From contig NZ_JAMFMB010000033.1 of assembly GCF_023502395.1 (NCBI RefSeq), positions 1-42,431 on the forward strand: a stretch of 42,431 bases of DNA. Direction: 5' to 3'. Every line of letters begins with the position of its first letter. The first letter of the stretch is position 1. Of this stretch, positions 25,337 through 34,509 are shown one piece after another. The position numbers and the translations under genes are program-made. A model generated the notes under the pieces. That model worked only from the letters and a program-made list of their open reading frames with translations. It was not told where the DNA came from and did no database searches. The stretch is from Ruegeria spongiae. Lineage in GTDB: Bacteria; Pseudomonadota; Alphaproteobacteria; Rhodobacterales; Rhodobacteraceae.

Positions 25337-26392
25337 ATGACAAAACCGCTTTATCTGGTCACGGGGGCCGCCGGGTTCGTCGGGCGACACCTGGTGGAAC
25401 ATCTCGTGGCGCGTGGCGACCGGGTCCGGGCCATGGTGCGCAAACCCGAACAGGCCGGGGATCTGAAAGGTCTGGCCGAAGAGGTGGTGATCGGCGATCT
25501 GCAGAAACCCGAAACCCTGGCCTCGGCGGTCGAGGGCGTGGCCGGCATCTATCACATCGCCGCCGTGTTCCGGGTCGGGCACCTGCCGGACGAGGTGTTT
25601 CACGAGATCAACGCCGAGGGCGTGCGCCGCATGCTGGATGCCGCCATCGCGGCGGGCGTGCCGCGGTTCGTGCATTGCTCGACCAATGGCGTGCACAGCC
25701 ATATCGAACATCCCCCCGCGGCTGAGGATTACCCGTTCAGCCCCGGCGACGTCTATCAGGAAAGCAAGCTGGCGGGCGAGTTGATCGCGATGGAATATTT
25801 CAACGCGGGCAGGATCTGCGGCGCGATCCTGCGCCCGGCGATGATCTACGGCCCTGGCGACACACGGATGCTGAAACTGTTCAAGATGATCGCCAAGCGC
25901 CGGTTCTTCTATATCGGGCGCGGCGAGGCGCTGGTGCACTGGCTCGACGTGCGCGATCTGGCCGAGGCGTTCCGGCTGGCGATGATGGCCGAGGAGGTGA
26001 ATGCCGAAGCTTTCCTGATCGCCGGGCGCGAGTACATGACCCTGGCCGAATCCGCCCGCGAGATCGCCCGCCAGCTTGATGTGCCCGAGCCCTGGCTGCG
26101 GCTGCCGGTCGGGCCGATGATGACGCTGGCCCATGCCACCGAACTGGTCTGCGTGCCATTGGGCATCGATCCGCCTCTTTTCCGCCGCCGTGTCGCCTTT
26201 TTTCTGAAGAACAGAGCGTTTAATATCTCCAAGGCGGAAACAATGCTTGGCTATGCGCCGAAACAGGATCTGGCCGGAGAAATTGCCGATACCATTGCCG
26301 ATTACCGGGCAAGGGGAGATTTGCCACCGGTCAAAACGGAGATGACAACACCTGGAGCCGGCGATCTGCCCCGGCAAGAAAGACACGAATGA
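25337..26392 (+). CDS. NAD(P)-dependent SDR epimerase/dehydratase/reductase
   Basis: This 351-residue extended short-chain dehydrogenase has the dinucleotide site TGAAGFVGRH at residues 7-16, and the catalytic set Ser in HCSTNGVHS and Tyr-x3-Lys in YQESK. It resembles nucleotide-sugar epimerases or dihydroflavonol-reductase-like proteins. The AILRPAMIYGPGD stretch is typical. It probably modifies a nucleotide sugar or a lipid-linked sugar. The start lies 3 bp after the previous gene, and the stop overlaps the next start by 4 bases (ATGA), which strongly suggests coupled translation in one operon. The substrate cannot be told. Confidence 0.9.
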   Translation: MTKPLYLVTGAAGFVGRHLVEHLVARGDRVRAMVRKPEQAGDLKGLAEEVVIGDLQKPETLASAVEGVAGIYHIAAVFRVGHLPDEVFHEINAEGVRRMLDAAIAAGVPRFVHCSTNGVHSHIEHPPAAEDYPFSPGDVYQESKLAGELIAMEYFNAGRICGAILRPAMIYGPGDTRMLKLFKMIAKRRFFYIGRGEALVHWLDVRDLAEAFRLAMMAEEVNAEAFLIAGREYMTLAESAREIARQLDVPEPWLRLPVGPMMTLAHATELVCVPLGIDPPLFRRRVAFFLKNRAFNISKAETMLGYAPKQDLAGEIADTIADYRARGDLPPVKTEMTTPGAGDLPRQERHE

Positions 26393-28641
26393 ACCGACAT
26401 GCTCTCGACCCCGGCCCGCTGCGTCCCTGGGAAACGTCCGGCAGCAGCACAGATATCCAGCTCGATTTCGCCCGGGTGCTGCAGATCATCCGCAAGGGCT
26501 GGTGGATCATCGCCCTCGGCGCTTTTCTCGGCGCGCTTTTTGCCGCCGTCATGGTCCTGCGCGCCACACCCACCTTCACCGCCACGGCGCAGATCATGCT
26601 CGGTCAGGAGAACCGCGCCGATGTTACGCTGGGCAATCTGTTCCAGGAACTCAACCTGGACAATGCCGATATTGCCGGGGAAATCGCGATCATCACCTCC
26701 GGGCAGATTCTAAAAGATGTGTCAGAGCAACTGGATCTGGTGTCGCGCCCGGAATTCAACCCCGCCCTGAAGGAACCTCAACCGGAGCCGTCTCTGGCTG
26801 CGCGCCTATCCGGCCTGGTGAAAGACAAGATCAAGGCGGTTCTGGGTGGCGACACATCCGCCTCGGGCGATCAGGGCGGAACCGATAGCGCGCCCTCGAC
26901 AGATCCGGTCGTGCGCGCCGCCGCCGCCGTGCGTGAGCAATTCGGCGAACAGGCGGATTATGTTGGCGCCCTGGCTGCCGGGCTGCGGGTCCGGCAGGTG
27001 GGCAGTACCTATCTGGTGGATGTCAGCTATTCATCCAGCGACCGCCAGTTGGCCGCCGCGGTGCCGAATGTGGTGGTCGATAGCTATCTGCGCGAGCAGC
27101 TCAACCGCAAATTTCGCGCCATCCAGCGGGTTACCGCCGGGCTGGACAGCCGGTTGGGCAGTCTGCGTGACCGGCTCGAAGCCTCAGAACGGGCGGTGAT
27201 CGATTATCGCAACCAAAACCTGGCCGACGGGTTCGGCACGCAGGAACGGCTGGATCAGCAGTTGCGCGAATTGTCCAGCCGTCTGGGCGCGGCCCGCGCG
27301 GAACAGGTGTCGCTGGCCTCGGAATTATCAGAGATCGATACGCTGATGGAAAGCGGCGGGGCGGCAGCGGCGGCGGGGCTGTTTTCCTCTGATTTGCTGA
27401 ATAATCTGCGGGGCGAGATCGCCACCATAGAGCAGCGCCGGAGCCAGTTGAACAATCGGTTCGGCGCGGACAGCTCACAGGTGCGCGCTGCCACCGAGGA
27501 AATCGATAGGCTCCAGGATGCGCTCGCTACCGAGATCGCCCGGCTGCGCAATGACAAGGTCAATCTCGAGATGGTTGCCCGGGCTCGTGAAACCGCGCTG
27601 AGGCAACAGATGCGCGCGCTCGAACAGCAGGAACTGGAGCTGTCGGGGCGGGCGGTCACCATGGCGCAGCTCGAACGCGAACTGGCCGCCAACCGCGTCA
27701 CCTACGAGACGTTCCTGGGCAAATTCACCGAGACCAGCGAGGTAGTCGATCTGCAGGAGGCGGATGCACAGGTGATTGCCTACGCGAAACCGCCCGCTTC
27801 TCCGGTGGCGCCTCGCAGGAAGCTGGGGGTTGCGCTGGGGCTGATCGCTGGCGCTGCTCTGGGCCTGGGTGTCGTGTTCGCCCGCTCCATCGGCGACAAT
27901 GCGGTGTCTTCGGTGACTCAGCTACGCAGCCTCGTGCAGGACGCGCATGTGCAGACCCTGCCGCGGCTGCGCGGGCTGCTGCGCCGTCCCGATCCGATGG
28001 GATATGTTTTGCAGGCACCGCATTCTGCTCTGTCCGAGTCGGTCCGGTCGCTGCGGGGCCATCTGCTGCTATCCGCACCGGACGATCGGCAGAGCGTGGC
28101 GATGATCTCCTGCGGGCCGGATGCCGGCAAGACAACGACCAGCGTGATGCTGGGCCGGTCGATGGCCCAGATGGGCAAGTCCTGCATTCTGGTCGAAACC
28201 GACCTGCGCCGGGGCAATGTCGGAAAGATGATGCATATGCCGTCGCGCCCGGACATCGTAGATGTCCTGACCGGCTCGGTGACCCTGGAAGAGGCGCTGC
28301 AGCCGGATCCGCACTCAAACATGTTCGTTCTCAGCGCCCGGACAAAGATCAAGGATCCAGCCGCGTTGTTGATGTCTCCGCAGATGACCCAGTTGATCAC
28401 CCGCCTTGAGGAAATGTTCGAAATAATCATTTTCGACACACCGCCGCTCCTGTCCACTGCGGATGCGGTGCCGCTGATCGGGATTGCCGACAATGTCGTG
28501 CTGCTGGTTCCGGAAGGGCAGACCACAACGAGCGAGTTGGAAAACGGCATGCGTCTGCTGAGAAACGCCTCAGCGAAACTGTCCTGTGCCGTCCTGTCCA
28601 TGGCCAGAGAACAGAAGGGCGAAGGCTACGGGTATTATTGA
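26389..28641 (+). CDS. ExoP/Wzc-like co-polymerase with tyrosine kinase domain
   Basis: This 750-residue inner-membrane protein sets EPS chain length and couples polymerisation to export. A Wzz domain begins with a membrane helix at about 37-58, and a second helix lies at about 475-495. The periplasmic part between them has long Glu/Arg/Leu coiled coils. The cytoplasmic BY-kinase has Walker A in CGPDAGKTT (about 575-583), Walker A' in ILVETDLRRG (about 600-609) and Walker B in IIIFDTPPL (about 678-686). The C-terminus GEGYGYY holds a small tyrosine cluster, the expected autophosphorylation site. It overlaps the upstream epimerase by 4 bases. It should work with the ExoF-like and ExoY-like proteins. 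Confidence 0.95.
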   Translation: MNRHALDPGPLRPWETSGSSTDIQLDFARVLQIIRKGWWIIALGAFLGALFAAVMVLRATPTFTATAQIMLGQENRADVTLGNLFQELNLDNADIAGEIAIITSGQILKDVSEQLDLVSRPEFNPALKEPQPEPSLAARLSGLVKDKIKAVLGGDTSASGDQGGTDSAPSTDPVVRAAAAVREQFGEQADYVGALAAGLRVRQVGSTYLVDVSYSSSDRQLAAAVPNVVVDSYLREQLNRKFRAIQRVTAGLDSRLGSLRDRLEASERAVIDYRNQNLADGFGTQERLDQQLRELSSRLGAARAEQVSLASELSEIDTLMESGGAAAAAGLFSSDLLNNLRGEIATIEQRRSQLNNRFGADSSQVRAATEEIDRLQDALATEIARLRNDKVNLEMVARARETALRQQMRALEQQELELSGRAVTMAQLERELAANRVTYETFLGKFTETSEVVDLQEADAQVIAYAKPPASPVAPRRKLGVALGLIAGAALGLGVVFARSIGDNAVSSVTQLRSLVQDAHVQTLPRLRGLLRRPDPMGYVLQAPHSALSESVRSLRGHLLLSAPDDRQSVAMISCGPDAGKTTTSVMLGRSMAQMGKSCILVETDLRRGNVGKMMHMPSRPDIVDVLTGSVTLEEALQPDPHSNMFVLSARTKIKDPAALLMSPQMTQLITRLEEMFEIIIFDTPPLLSTADAVPLIGIADNVVLLVPEGQTTTSELENGMRLLRNASAKLSCAVLSMAREQKGEGYGYY

Positions 28642-28748
28642 TCAGGCGGGACATGCTCGAACCGCCGCCTTGTGCCACGCGACCCTAAATCGGTTGTATG
28701 AGAGGCCCATATGAGCCGGTGTGGCAACACACAAGGAGCAACGACAAG

Positions 28749-29816
28749 ATGCAACATCCCCCGTCAGCGCGGCACCATACAGGCCACCCGACCGCCTGCG
28801 CGCCCGAGGACATCCTCGTCGCCGTGCCGACACTAAACGAAGCGGCCCATATCGACGCCTGCCTCGCCTCGCTGATTGGTGACGATCCCTTCATGGCCGG
28901 GATATGCGTAGTGGTGGCCGATGGCGGCAGTCAGGACGGGACTGTGGCGCGGGTTGACGCGCTACAGTCCCGTTATCCGGCATTGCGACGGATCGACAAT
29001 CCACGCCGACTGCAATCGGCAGCGATCAATACGGTGGTGGCGACCATGGCCGAGCCCGGCCACAAGATCCTGGTGCGCTGCGATGCCCATGCGATCTATC
29101 CGCCCGGCTATGTGCGCGCCGTCGCCGAAAGCCTTGCGGCCCGGCCCGAGGCCGCCTCGCTCGCCACGCCGATGGATGCGACCGGCGAGGGCTGTTTTCA
29201 GCGTGCCGCCGCCTGGATCGTCGACACGCCGCTGGGCTCGGGCGGTGCGGCCCATCGTGGCGGTGGGCGGTCGGGCTGGGTCGATCACGGCCACCATGCG
29301 GGGTTCCGGCTAAACTGGTTCCGGCGCGTGGGCGGCTACGACGAAAGCTTCAGTCACAATGAGGACGCCGAATATGACCACCGGCTGGGGCTGGCCGGCG
29401 GCAAAGTGTGGCTGGATGCCGATATCCGGCTCGATTACAGCATGCGCGCCACCCCCGCCGCGCTCTGGCGGCAATACTGGAATTACGGCCGGGGTCGGGC
29501 CCGCACGGTACTGAAACACCGGATGCGGCCCCGGGCGCGGCAGATGATCCCGGTGATCAACCTGCTGGGCATGATGGCGGGGCTGATACTCGCGCCGCTG
29601 ACCCCGGTGACACTGCTCTGGCCGCTGGCCTATCTTGCCGCGTTGCTGGTGGTGTCGCTCGTTGGGGCGGTCCGCCTGCGCGGCCCCTGCGGGCTGTGGG
29701 CCGGGCCGGTGCTGGGGATCATGCATAATGCCTGGGGGGCCGGGTTCCTGACCCTGCTGACCGCCAGCGATGCGCGCAGGCGCGCCCGGCCGGAACAGGA
29801 GGGGACGCCCACATGA
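28749..29816 (+). CDS. ExoA-like glycosyltransferase family 2
   Basis: This protein of about 355 residues closely resembles ExoA, the enzyme that adds a beta-1,3-linked glucose in succinoglycan assembly. It has VAVPTLNEAAHID at the start, VVVADGGSQDGT, the metal-site equivalent RCDAHAIYPPG, and the strong ExoA-like stretch RLQSAAINT. SHNEDAEYDHRL is the catalytic region. Membrane segments near the C-terminus (INLLGMMAGLILAPLTPV and beyond) anchor it. I prefer the ATG at 28749 because AAGGAG lies 10 bases upstream; the frame also has an ATG at 28698. The stop overlaps the ExoM-like start by 4 bases. The donor is inferred from the family. Confidence 0.93.
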   Translation: MQHPPSARHHTGHPTACAPEDILVAVPTLNEAAHIDACLASLIGDDPFMAGICVVVADGGSQDGTVARVDALQSRYPALRRIDNPRRLQSAAINTVVATMAEPGHKILVRCDAHAIYPPGYVRAVAESLAARPEAASLATPMDATGEGCFQRAAAWIVDTPLGSGGAAHRGGGRSGWVDHGHHAGFRLNWFRRVGGYDESFSHNEDAEYDHRLGLAGGKVWLDADIRLDYSMRATPAALWRQYWNYGRGRARTVLKHRMRPRARQMIPVINLLGMMAGLILAPLTPVTLLWPLAYLAALLVVSLVGAVRLRGPCGLWAGPVLGIMHNAWGAGFLTLLTASDARRRARPEQEGTPT

Positions 29817-30706
29817 CACGCGTCGATATTGCGCTCTGCACCTTTCGCCGCCCCGCAGTGCGCGAGACCCTGGCCTCGTTGGCCGCGCAGGATTTGCCCG
29901 CAGATGTCTCGATCCGGGTGATCGTGGCCGATAATGACGATAGCGACAGCGCCCGTGCCACGGTCGAGGACGCCGCCGCATCGCTGTCTGTCCCTGTGCA
30001 ATATGTACATGCGCCTGCCCGCAACATCTCGATCGCGCGCAACGCCTGTCTCGATGCTGCCAACGCTGATTGGGTCGCCTTTCTCGACGATGACGAACGC
30101 GCCGAGCCGGATTGGCTGGCCCGCCTCCTGGCCTGTGCCACGCAGACCGGAGCGGATGCGGTCTTTGGTCCCGCGCTGGCCGAATACGGCCCCGAGGCGC
30201 CCGGCTGGATGCGGCAGCAGGACCACCATTCCAACCATCCCGCCCGCCGCGGCGACGAGGTTGAGACCGGTCATACCTGCAATGCGCTCTTACGCTGGCG
30301 CGGCGCGCCCTGGCAGGACCAGCGCTTCGATCTGGCGAGGGGCCGGTCGGGGGGCGAGGATACCGAACTCTTCTTTCGCCTGCACCACGCCGGGGCCCGG
30401 TTCGAGATCTGCGAAGAGGCCATCGTTCGTGAAGCGGTTGCGCCCGACCGGCTGGAGCTTTCCTGGCTGTTGCGGCGCAAATACCGCGCCGGGCAAAGCT
30501 TTGCCGCCCGCGCCGGGGGGATACCGACACGCACCGCGCTGATGGCCAGTGCCGCAGCCAAGGCGCTGTTCTGCGCCGCGATGATGTTGGCGACCTGCTG
30601 GTCGCCGGACCGGTGCCGGTTCTGGTATCTGCGCGGGGCGATGCATCTGGGCGTGATCAGCGGGTGCCTGTCGCTTGCACAGCCCGAAATCTATGGCCGA
30701 GGCTAG
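29813..30706 (+). CDS. ExoM-like glycosyltransferase family 2
   Basis: This 297-residue GT2 enzyme resembles ExoM, which adds a beta-1,4-glucose to the growing succinoglycan unit. It begins DIALCTFRRPAV, then VIVADNDDSDSA, ARNISIARNACLD, and the metal site FLDDDE near 92-97. GGEDTELFFRL is the catalytic region. A weak hydrophobic segment lies near the C-terminus. The start codon overlaps the ExoA-like stop. ExoA then ExoM are successive steps in succinoglycan, so the order here supports a shared glucan backbone segment. It ends the plus-strand operon that begins at 21861. Confidence 0.93.
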   Translation: MTRVDIALCTFRRPAVRETLASLAAQDLPADVSIRVIVADNDDSDSARATVEDAAASLSVPVQYVHAPARNISIARNACLDAANADWVAFLDDDERAEPDWLARLLACATQTGADAVFGPALAEYGPEAPGWMRQQDHHSNHPARRGDEVETGHTCNALLRWRGAPWQDQRFDLARGRSGGEDTELFFRLHHAGARFEICEEAIVREAVAPDRLELSWLLRRKYRAGQSFAARAGGIPTRTALMASAAAKALFCAAMMLATCWSPDRCRFWYLRGAMHLGVISGCLSLAQPEIYGRG

Positions 30707-30887
30707 CAACTGTGTCTAATCGCTGCACTAAGTTTGTCATGGGGCGCGGCGCTTGTGATCGCGTTTGCAATCGGGGGCCCATCCCGGCTTCCAGGCAGTT
30801 CGTGAGCAATTGTTTCGCTTGTACCGAAGCGGTGCTTCCACTATCGTTTAAGTGTAGCCAAACTCTTCATAGAGCCTGAAATAAAAG

Positions 30888-32075
30888 ATGACTGCCAGCG
30901 CGCCTGACTTTAAGGGCAGAACAGTTCTTATTCTCGGTGGAGACGGCTTTTGTGGGTGGCCCACCGCGTTGCGCTTCTCTTCCCTGGGCGCAAATGTTGC
31001 TATTCTGGACAATGAATCCCGACGCCAAATCGATGCCGAACTCAAGGTTCGCTCGCTGACCATGATCAGCAGCCTGCCGGAGCGTATCCTGGCCTGGGCT
31101 GGCGAGAGCGGCAATCACATGGGGCTGTTCCGGTTCGATCTGGCCACGGATTATCCGGCGTTGCGCAATCTTCTGGCCGAACTTCAGCCGGATATCATCG
31201 TGCATTTTGCCGAACAACGGTCGGCGCCGTATTCAATGCGCTCCTCCGAGGGGGCGCGCTATTCGATCGATAACAATGTTCGTGTCACGCATAATCTGCT
31301 GGCGGCCCTGGCAGAAACAGGTCTGGACCCGCACCTGATCCATCTCGGCACCATCGGCGTTTACGGATATGCCAACGCCGGGTTGCAACTTCCCGAAGGT
31401 TACTTGCGCGTCACCGCGCATGGCCCGGATGGCCGGGACGTAAAAAAGGAGATCGTCTATCCCGGCAAACCGGATTCGGTCTACCATTTGACCAAGGTGC
31501 TCGATCAACAATTGTTCGCCTTTTACAACCAGTATTACGGGCTGAGAATTACCGATCTGCACCAGGGCGTCGTCTGGGGCACCCAGACCGCCGAAACACG
31601 CCGCAATCCACATCTTGTGAACCGCTTCGATCACGACCCGATTTTTGGAACGGTCGTGAACCGCTTTATCGTGCAGGCGATCGATGGCACGCCGCTGACC
31701 GTCTATGGCAGCGGAGAGCAGGCCAGGGCCTTCATTCACATCAGGGATATGCTGACCTGCATCACGCTGGCAGCAGAGACACCGCCCGAACCCGGCGAAC
31801 GGGTGAGGATCGTGAACCAGTATTCCGAGATTTGCACGCTCAACGCTCTGGCGGCACGGGTGTCGGCATTGACCGGCGCCAAGATAGACTATCTGAAAAA
31901 CCCGCGCCGGGAGCCTGAAGACAACGAATTCGAGGTCAGCCGCACAATACTGACGTCCTTGGGGTTCGAACCCAATACCTTCGAGGATATCCTCGCGGCA
32001 GAGATTGCGGATATTACCGATATTCTTGCCACCCAGTCACCGGACAAGTCAGAGTTTCTTAAACCCGGCATATGA
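30888..32075 (+). CDS. sqdB: UDP-sulfoquinovose synthase (SqdB/SQD1 family)
   Basis: This 395-residue SDR enzyme is expected to make UDP-6-sulfoquinovose from UDP-glucose and sulfite. It has the family NAD site GGDGFCGWPTA, and GTIGVYG with the catalytic Thr155. YHLTK gives Tyr199 and Lys203. TDLHQGVVWGTQT follows as in SQD1. As I recall, plant SQD1 reads TMGEYG where this protein has TIGVYG. In photosynthetic bacteria sqdB serves sulfolipid synthesis, but here it sits among EPS genes without sqdA, sqdC or sqdD. It may therefore supply a sulfonated sugar for the EPS, as proposed for Agl3 in archaeal glycans. Its 3' end overlaps the convergent GT4 by 27 bp. Confidence 0.92.
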   Translation: MTASAPDFKGRTVLILGGDGFCGWPTALRFSSLGANVAILDNESRRQIDAELKVRSLTMISSLPERILAWAGESGNHMGLFRFDLATDYPALRNLLAELQPDIIVHFAEQRSAPYSMRSSEGARYSIDNNVRVTHNLLAALAETGLDPHLIHLGTIGVYGYANAGLQLPEGYLRVTAHGPDGRDVKKEIVYPGKPDSVYHLTKVLDQQLFAFYNQYYGLRITDLHQGVVWGTQTAETRRNPHLVNRFDHDPIFGTVVNRFIVQAIDGTPLTVYGSGEQARAFIHIRDMLTCITLAAETPPEPGERVRIVNQYSEICTLNALAARVSALTGAKIDYLKNPRREPEDNEFEVSRTILTSLGFEPNTFEDILAAEIADITDILATQSPDKSEFLKPGI

Positions 32076-33272
32076 GGGCGCAATTTCCCGGATCGTATCG
32101 AGCAGGGCTCGTGTATCCGTACCGTCCTCCAGAAAAAGATCCCGGCGCCGGTCCATGATCTCGGCCCGTTCTTCCCGATAGGCCTCCACCGTGGTGTTCT
32201 CCAGGAACCGGGCAATCGGTTCTGCGTAGGGGGCGGGAAGCGCATGCCCGATGCCGGCTTCGCTGACCCAGCGATCCATTTCCGATCCCGCCGGCACCAG
32301 CGGCACCGCCCCGTAAAACCCGCCCTGATACATGCGGCAGGCCAGCAGCAGCGGCGAATTGCCATGCTCGTCGAGAAAATCGAGGCACCACGAGAAATGC
32401 ACCCGCCCATACATCTCTTCGAGATCGCCCGGGATGGTGTATTCGCCCGCATAGGTCCAGTTCGGATGCCGGTTGACGATCTCCATATAGGCGTCAAGCC
32501 CGGTTTCTGTGGGATAGCCGCGCGTGTAGATCTCGACCTTGGGGCCGAGCCGCTCGGCGACTTCCTCCAGCAGTGCCATGGATTTCGGGCAGCGCAACGT
32601 GCCGAACCAGCCGATCACCCAGCGATCGGTGATCTCTTCCCAAACACGACCGGCACGGGTCGGTTCATCGGACTGATCGCCGAGCTGGATCTTGTTCTCG
32701 AGCACGAAGCTCGGCCCGGTATAATTCTGCACCGGCTGGAAATATCCGCGCAGGAAGCCCGGAGACAGCGGCACCAGAAGATCAACATGTTTCAGCGCCC
32801 AACGTTCGAGCCAGCGAAAGATCTTGCCCTGGAGCGTCTTCTTGAAAAACACCTCCTGAATGTCTTCGACCTCATACACCATCCGGGCCGGGCTGCCGGA
32901 TAGCCATTTACCCAGAAGCCCAAGCAGCAGCAGATCGATCTGCCGGGCATAGATCACATCCGCCCGCCGCAGCACCTGACGGTGCTGCGCAACAACATAA
33001 AGCGCGCGCAGCAGGCTTGGCAGTCGGCGCAGATAGTTGCGGTCCACGGTCCTGCCAAGATGGATGTTTGCCCATTCCGGCTGATAGTCGGTGTTGAATT
33101 TCCACCGCCGGAAGGTGAAGCCGGTGACATCGGCCCCGGCCCGCAAAAACGACCGGATGCGCAGGATCAGGGTCGGATTCGTGGCATCACTGCCAAGAAA
33201 AACCATGCGGAGTACCGGACGGTCTGCCGCCGCCTGATCCGGCGCGGACGCGTCTTGTTTTTCCTGTGCCAC
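32049..33272 (-). CDS. Glycosyltransferase, GT4-like
   Basis: This GT-B glycosyltransferase has about 407 residues. The N-terminal part starts LRMVFLGSDATNPTLILRIRSFLRAGADVTGF, and VYEVEDIQEVFF and VDLLVPLSPGFLRGYF mark the domain link. The C-terminal part has WVIGWFGTLRCPKS and VEIYTRGYP. PLLLACRMYQGGFYGAVPLVPAGS takes the place of the common donor motif. The frame reaches ATG 33344, but I prefer the GTG at 33272 because GAGGA lies 8 bases before it on the minus strand. It follows the sulfotransferase on the same strand, with a 137-bp gap. The tail overlaps sqdB in antisense. It may transfer sulfoquinovose or another sugar; that is inference. Confidence 0.9.
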   Translation of the reverse strand: MAQEKQDASAPDQAAADRPVLRMVFLGSDATNPTLILRIRSFLRAGADVTGFTFRRWKFNTDYQPEWANIHLGRTVDRNYLRRLPSLLRALYVVAQHRQVLRRADVIYARQIDLLLLGLLGKWLSGSPARMVYEVEDIQEVFFKKTLQGKIFRWLERWALKHVDLLVPLSPGFLRGYFQPVQNYTGPSFVLENKIQLGDQSDEPTRAGRVWEEITDRWVIGWFGTLRCPKSMALLEEVAERLGPKVEIYTRGYPTETGLDAYMEIVNRHPNWTYAGEYTIPGDLEEMYGRVHFSWCLDFLDEHGNSPLLLACRMYQGGFYGAVPLVPAGSEMDRWVSEAGIGHALPAPYAEPIARFLENTTVEAYREERAEIMDRRRDLFLEDGTDTRALLDTIREIAPSYAGFKKL

Positions 33273-33409
33273 ATGCTTTTCCTCAACCAATACCGAAATC
33301 CTATTTGCAAAGGTTGGCACATTTGTGTCGCATACCGCGCTCATTCGCTGCGATAAGGCCCAAACTCACCCCGTTTTTCAAGCACCAACCGCAACCCGCA
33401 TGCCGCCGA

Positions 33410-34237
33410 TCACGGCGCCTGATTCAGGATTTTTGTGAGTCGGATTTGATCTTCGGTCAATGCTGCGGCGATCATCTCCTTGATCTCCCGGGGCAGTGGC
33501 TCTGTCCGGCGTGCAGCGCGCCCCTTGCTGACCAAGGATTTCAGCTGGCTTATCGCGTCACGCGACAACCGGCGTTTCAGAGCCGAAGCAAGCCGTGTTT
33601 CCCGGAGCGCAAAGACCCAGGGGGGCAGTCGTGCCAGCGATTCCGCAGAGTTGGATGCGATCTCTTCCGCGTCCGACCATTCGTCGCGAACGCCGAGAAA
33701 CCCGGCCACCGAACTCAACACGGCCCGGGGGTTCTGCACCAGAGCTTCGAATTCCAGGATCAGGAAGTTCTCGCGCGGGAACAGGGTGAGATAGGGATCC
33801 AGCTGCGCCGCATAGCTGCTGTTGTCGATGAGGTGCCGCAGGATTTGAGACTTGGGCAGGTCGCGCACATCCGGCGTCGGCGTGCCGCTCAGCGCTATAT
33901 GGCGATACTCGCTTTCGGCGCGCCGGACCGGGTCTCGGGTAAGGAAAATAAATTTGCAGTCCGGGATGGTTTCCGCGATCCGTTCGGGCACCCCCGCAAA
34001 GATGTTTCGCTTGGTGTAATTGGGCGAGGCCTCGGCATAAATCTCGGAACCGGGTCGAAACTGGCTGTGATACCAATCCAGCCCGCGCGACCAGTTCTTG
34101 CCGACGACGAAGAAATCCGTTTCCTTTTCAGCAGATACGCCGATCTGGCCATGCCGTGACATATGCTCATAGAGGCTGGTGGTACCCGCCTTCATCGCAC
34201 CGATGACGATCACGTCGGGAAGAATCTGATCGCTCAT
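33410..34237 (-). CDS. PAPS-dependent sulfotransferase (heparan-sulfotransferase type)
   Basis: This 275-residue sulfotransferase is distinct from the one at 7399. The 5'-phosphosulfate site reads IGAMKAGTTSLYEHM near residues 12-26, and the 3'-phosphate site FLTRDPVRRAESEYRH near 100-115, which is the classic form seen in heparan N/O-sulfotransferases. ENFLILEFEAL follows. The protein starts at ATG 34237 (MSDQILPD). The longer open frame upstream covers the divergent promoter region and has no family match. A gap of 272 bp separates it from rfbC. It probably sulfates another position of the same EPS. Confidence 0.93.
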   Translation of the reverse strand: MSDQILPDVIVIGAMKAGTTSLYEHMSRHGQIGVSAEKETDFFVVGKNWSRGLDWYHSQFRPGSEIYAEASPNYTKRNIFAGVPERIAETIPDCKFIFLTRDPVRRAESEYRHIALSGTPTPDVRDLPKSQILRHLIDNSSYAAQLDPYLTLFPRENFLILEFEALVQNPRAVLSSVAGFLGVRDEWSDAEEIASNSAESLARLPPWVFALRETRLASALKRRLSRDAISQLKSLVSKGRAARRTEPLPREIKEMIAAALTEDQIRLTKILNQAP

Positions 34238-34509
34238 TCCTGTGCCTTTGATACGGGCTGTAGAAATGCGGGCAGCGGAATGGGACGGAAAATCAAGAAA
34301 GCTGTCGTCAATTACATGCCTTTTTCGCATACGCAAATGAAACCAAGGGGACTTTACGCGCTCGGGGTACAGGTGCCAACCATGGTTCGAACCCCACATT
34401 GCAGATGATGTACACGGTTGAACTGGCCACCCGGTGCAAGCACGATTACGGTTGTGGTGCAGCCCGCCATTTGTATGAAAATACGGCGGAATTCGAAAGG
34501 ACTCGTTGC
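34238..34509. other. Divergent promoter region, sulfotransferase and rfb operon
   Basis: This 272-bp region separates the minus-strand sulfotransferase from plus-strand rfbC. It is AT-richer than the coding DNA (notably near 34288-34345 and 34460-34500). It should hold both promoters. A GGTTCGAACC stretch near 34383 looks like a tRNA T-loop but has no matching stems. Confidence 0.4.

Noticed and set aside
24185-26386. A 733-codon minus-strand open frame
   Set aside because: It lies opposite three well-supported plus-strand genes (GT2, degenerate GT2, epimerase); its His/Gln/Arg-rich composition is typical of an antisense shadow in GC-rich DNA.
34376-34410. tRNA-like T-loop (GGTTCGAACC) upstream of rfbC
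   Set aside because: The flanking bases do not form the 5-bp T stem, and no acceptor, D or anticodon arms were found.
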